64,000 nt of DNA from Ihuprevotella massiliensis (GTDB lineage Bacteria > Bacteroidota > Bacteroidia > Bacteroidales > Bacteroidaceae). The stretch is taken from NCBI GenBank assembly GCA_900095835.1, contig LT608321.1, forward strand, positions 1,609,501-1,673,500, in the 5' to 3' direction. Below the pieces are notes generated by a model. That model did not search any database and was not told the DNA's origin. It saw only the letters and a list, made by a program, of their open reading frames with translations. Made by a program: the position numbers and the translations under genes. Shown in pieces: positions 62,312 to 64,000 of the stretch; positions within the stretch are counted from its first letter, which is position 1, and every line of letters begins with the position of its first letter.

Positions 62312-63670
62312 ATGCTAACTTCTATTATCGTAGCCGTCTTTTTTGTGGGCTATCTCTGCATCACACTAGAAGATGTGCTCAAAGTTAACAAAGCGGCTGT
62401 AGCCTTGCTTATGTGCGTGATTTGCTGGGTATTGTACACCTCAGGCGCAGCTCAATATCTTTCTGCCGAAGTGCTCCAAAGCATTGGAAATGGCAGCGTA
62501 GCGCAATATGTTTCGGAACATAGCCTACGCGAGCATTTAGGCGAAATCACTGAGACACTCTTCTTCCTCATGGGAGCTATGACCGTGGTGGAAGTGATTG
62601 ACACCAACGGAGGCTTCAATTTTGTGCGTGATGCACTCGAAACCCACTCTAAGCGCGCCCTTCTCTGGAAGATTGCTTTCATCACCTTCTTCCTCTCTGC
62701 TGTGCTCGACAACCTCACCACTACTATTGTGATGATTATGGTGTTGCGCAAATTGGTGCACAACCACAACGACCGTCTCATCTACGCCTCACTCATTGTG
62801 ATTGCAGCTAATGCTGGTGGTGCTTTCTCTCCCATCGGCGACGTCACCACCATCATGCTCTGGATCAAGGGCAGCCTCACCGCTGGCGGTGTAATCAAAG
62901 AAATCTTCATTCCTAGCCTTGTGGCGATGGTAATTCCAGCCCTTTTGTTGCAGTTCCAACTCAAAGGCAATCTAGCCACAGCCGATGATAACAACGCGGT
63001 TGCAGCACATGTTGGACACCAATTCGGAAAAATAGAGCGCAACATTATCTTTGTTCTCGGAGTAGGTGGTCTCTTGTTTGTGCCCATCTTCCACAATTTC
63101 ACCGAACTTCCCCCCTACATGGGCATCCTCCTCGTGTTGGGTCTGCTCTGGACGGTGACCGAAGTGTTCTATCGTCGCAAGGCGCATCGCGACAGCACCA
63201 TGAAACAACGCGTGGCAACGATCCTTCACAAAATCGACATGACCACCATCCTCTTCTTCCTCGGCATTCTTCTTGCTGTAGCGACCTTGAAGGAAACTGG
63301 TGTTCTCCCTGCTTTTGGTCAATGGCTTAACGAAGTGTCTGGTGGAAACCACTTCTTGGTGACTGGTGTCATCGGTGTGGCATCCTCGATTGTCGACAAT
63401 GTGCCCCTCGTGGCTGGTTGCATGAACATGTACCCCATCGAAGCTGCAGGCGATTTCGCACAAGACGGCATCTTCTGGCAACTCTTAGCTTACTGCGCCG
63501 GTGTGGGTGGTTCTATGCTCATCATCGGAAGTGCTGCTGGTGTAGTGGCGATGGGATTGGAAAAAATCTCCTTCGGCTGGTACATGAAGAAGATTACTTG
63601 GGTAGCTGCTGCAGGCTACTTCGCAGGCATCTTGGTCTACTATGTGGAACGTGTCATCATCCACATGTAA
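62312..63670 (+). CDS. nhaD: Na+/H+ antiporter, NhaD family
   Basis: NhaD exchanges Na+ (or Li+) for H+ across the cytoplasmic membrane. The 452-residue product has about 11-12 membrane helices, with the ITETLFFLMGAMTVVEVID helix, the discontinuous FFLSAVLDNLTTTIVMIMVLR helix carrying the key Asp-Asn, IAANAGGAFSPIGDVTTIMLW, and the second inverted-repeat helix SSIVDNVPLVAGCMNMY (again Asp-Asn). The carboxylates needed for ion exchange are present. It follows the tRNA-Arg region and is divergent from ptb-buk. Confidence 0.94.
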   Translation: MLTSIIVAVFFVGYLCITLEDVLKVNKAAVALLMCVICWVLYTSGAAQYLSAEVLQSIGNGSVAQYVSEHSLREHLGEITETLFFLMGAMTVVEVIDTNGGFNFVRDALETHSKRALLWKIAFITFFLSAVLDNLTTTIVMIMVLRKLVHNHNDRLIYASLIVIAANAGGAFSPIGDVTTIMLWIKGSLTAGGVIKEIFIPSLVAMVIPALLLQFQLKGNLATADDNNAVAAHVGHQFGKIERNIIFVLGVGGLLFVPIFHNFTELPPYMGILLVLGLLWTVTEVFYRRKAHRDSTMKQRVATILHKIDMTTILFFLGILLAVATLKETGVLPAFGQWLNEVSGGNHFLVTGVIGVASSIVDNVPLVAGCMNMYPIEAAGDFAQDGIFWQLLAYCAGVGGSMLIIGSAAGVVAMGLEKISFGWYMKKITWVAAAGYFAGILVYYVERVIIHM

Positions 63671-63762
63671 ACACACCACACATAGCACATTAAACTGAGA
63701 TTGCCGCTCATGTTTAACCCGTGGGAAGAATCTCTATTTCCCACACAAATCAACAAAGCTTT

Positions 63763-64000
63763 ATGAAGAAGACTTTGCTAACACTTGTGGTGCTCCTCAC
63801 CACAGCCCTTTCTGCGAACGCTTTTGGCGATTTTCGCTTCGGTGTAACTGGAGGTTATAATCTCTCTTCTGCCTCCTTCGACAAGACAACATTGACTCGC
63901 ACGCTCGAAGGTAAGAACGGTTCGGGCTGGTTCATCGGTCCTAAAGCCTACATGGGCTTGATTGCTGGCCTCGGTGTGGAAGGTGCATTGCTCTACAACC
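63763..64000 (+). CDS. Start of an outer-membrane beta-barrel protein, cut by the window edge
   Basis: The first 79 residues begin with a signal peptide (MKKTLLTLVVLLTTALSANAFG) and then show a porin-like FRFGVTGGYNLSSASF strand and KAYMGLIAGLGVEGALLYN, as in PorT/OMP_b-brl small barrels. It begins 92 bases after the nhaD stop; a short GTGGGAA/TTCCCAC hairpin (63721-63744) lies between. The rest lies outside the window. Confidence 0.75.
   Translation, partial: MKKTLLTLVVLLTTALSANAFGDFRFGVTGGYNLSSASFDKTTLTRTLEGKNGSGWFIGPKAYMGLIAGLGVEGALLYN

Overview
The window looks like chromosomal DNA of a Bacteroidetes bacterium, most likely order Bacteroidales and close to Prevotella/Alloprevotella or Porphyromonas. 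The reasons are a type IX secretion operon in the order porP-gldK-gldL-gldM-gldN, a SusC/SusD pair, RagA-type TonB receptors, three FKBP isomerases in a row, ATP-type PEP carboxykinase, NhaD, butyrate-forming Ptb/Buk, and promoters of the Bacteroides type (a TTTG/TTG box, 19-20 bases, then TAnnTTTG) instead of the E. coli type. The genus is inference; no rRNA is present.

Layout. 1-1.5 kb: the end of an unknown gene, an inverted-repeat element and rpsO (-). 1.7-9 kb: the T9SS operon followed by upp. 9-13 kb: a divergent polyprenyl synthase (-) and polA (+). 13.2-21 kb: three outer-membrane uptake genes on the minus strand (a TonB receptor, susD, susC). 21-22.5 kb: a gene-free stretch with a 41-bp tandem repeat and a second copy of the inverted-repeat element. 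22.5-35 kb: housekeeping and stress genes (cupin/DUF417, ompH, murI, rnr, an ATP-grasp-like gene, patatin, aminopeptidase P, a C1B peptidase, pckA). 35.4-42.5 kb: three FKBPs, tcdA, a GH20 hexosaminidase and a nitroreductase. 42.5-47.3 kb: an AT-richer accessory island with the third element copy, an internally deleted IS982-type element, a second transposase fragment and a decayed Rhs toxin/immunity array. 47.3-54 kb: an MsbA-like ABC exporter, an LtaS-like transferase, prmC and two paralogous DUF3298-type lipoproteins. 54-64 kb: typA, yihY, comM, trmH, buk-ptb, tRNA-Arg(CCT), nhaD and the start of an outer-membrane barrel gene.

How the genes work together. The T9SS genes make the trans-envelope export motor (GldL/GldM), the periplasmic ring (GldK/GldN) and a PorP/SprF outer-membrane protein. 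TonB/SusCD receptors and a GH20 hexosaminidase suggest host- or mucin-glycan use. FKBPs and an OmpH-like chaperone serve envelope folding. PckA, Ptb and Buk point to anaerobic mixed-acid fermentation with butyrate-type substrate-level phosphorylation.

The most unusual content is non-coding. (1) Three copies of a 438-575 bp element have terminal inverted repeats of about 60-80 bp ending in CG-palindromic tips, and a hairpin-rich centre. (2) A separate repeat family is built from 7-bp TTAGANN/CTAACNN units around 9-bp CTAGNNNNN units. It sits exactly in gene junctions, supplies stop codons to the upstream gene, and in one case reaches the next start codon. (3) A 41-bp tandem repeat with internal GGGTACA/TGTACCC palindromes lies upstream of susC. 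I found no CRISPR array and no intact transposase.
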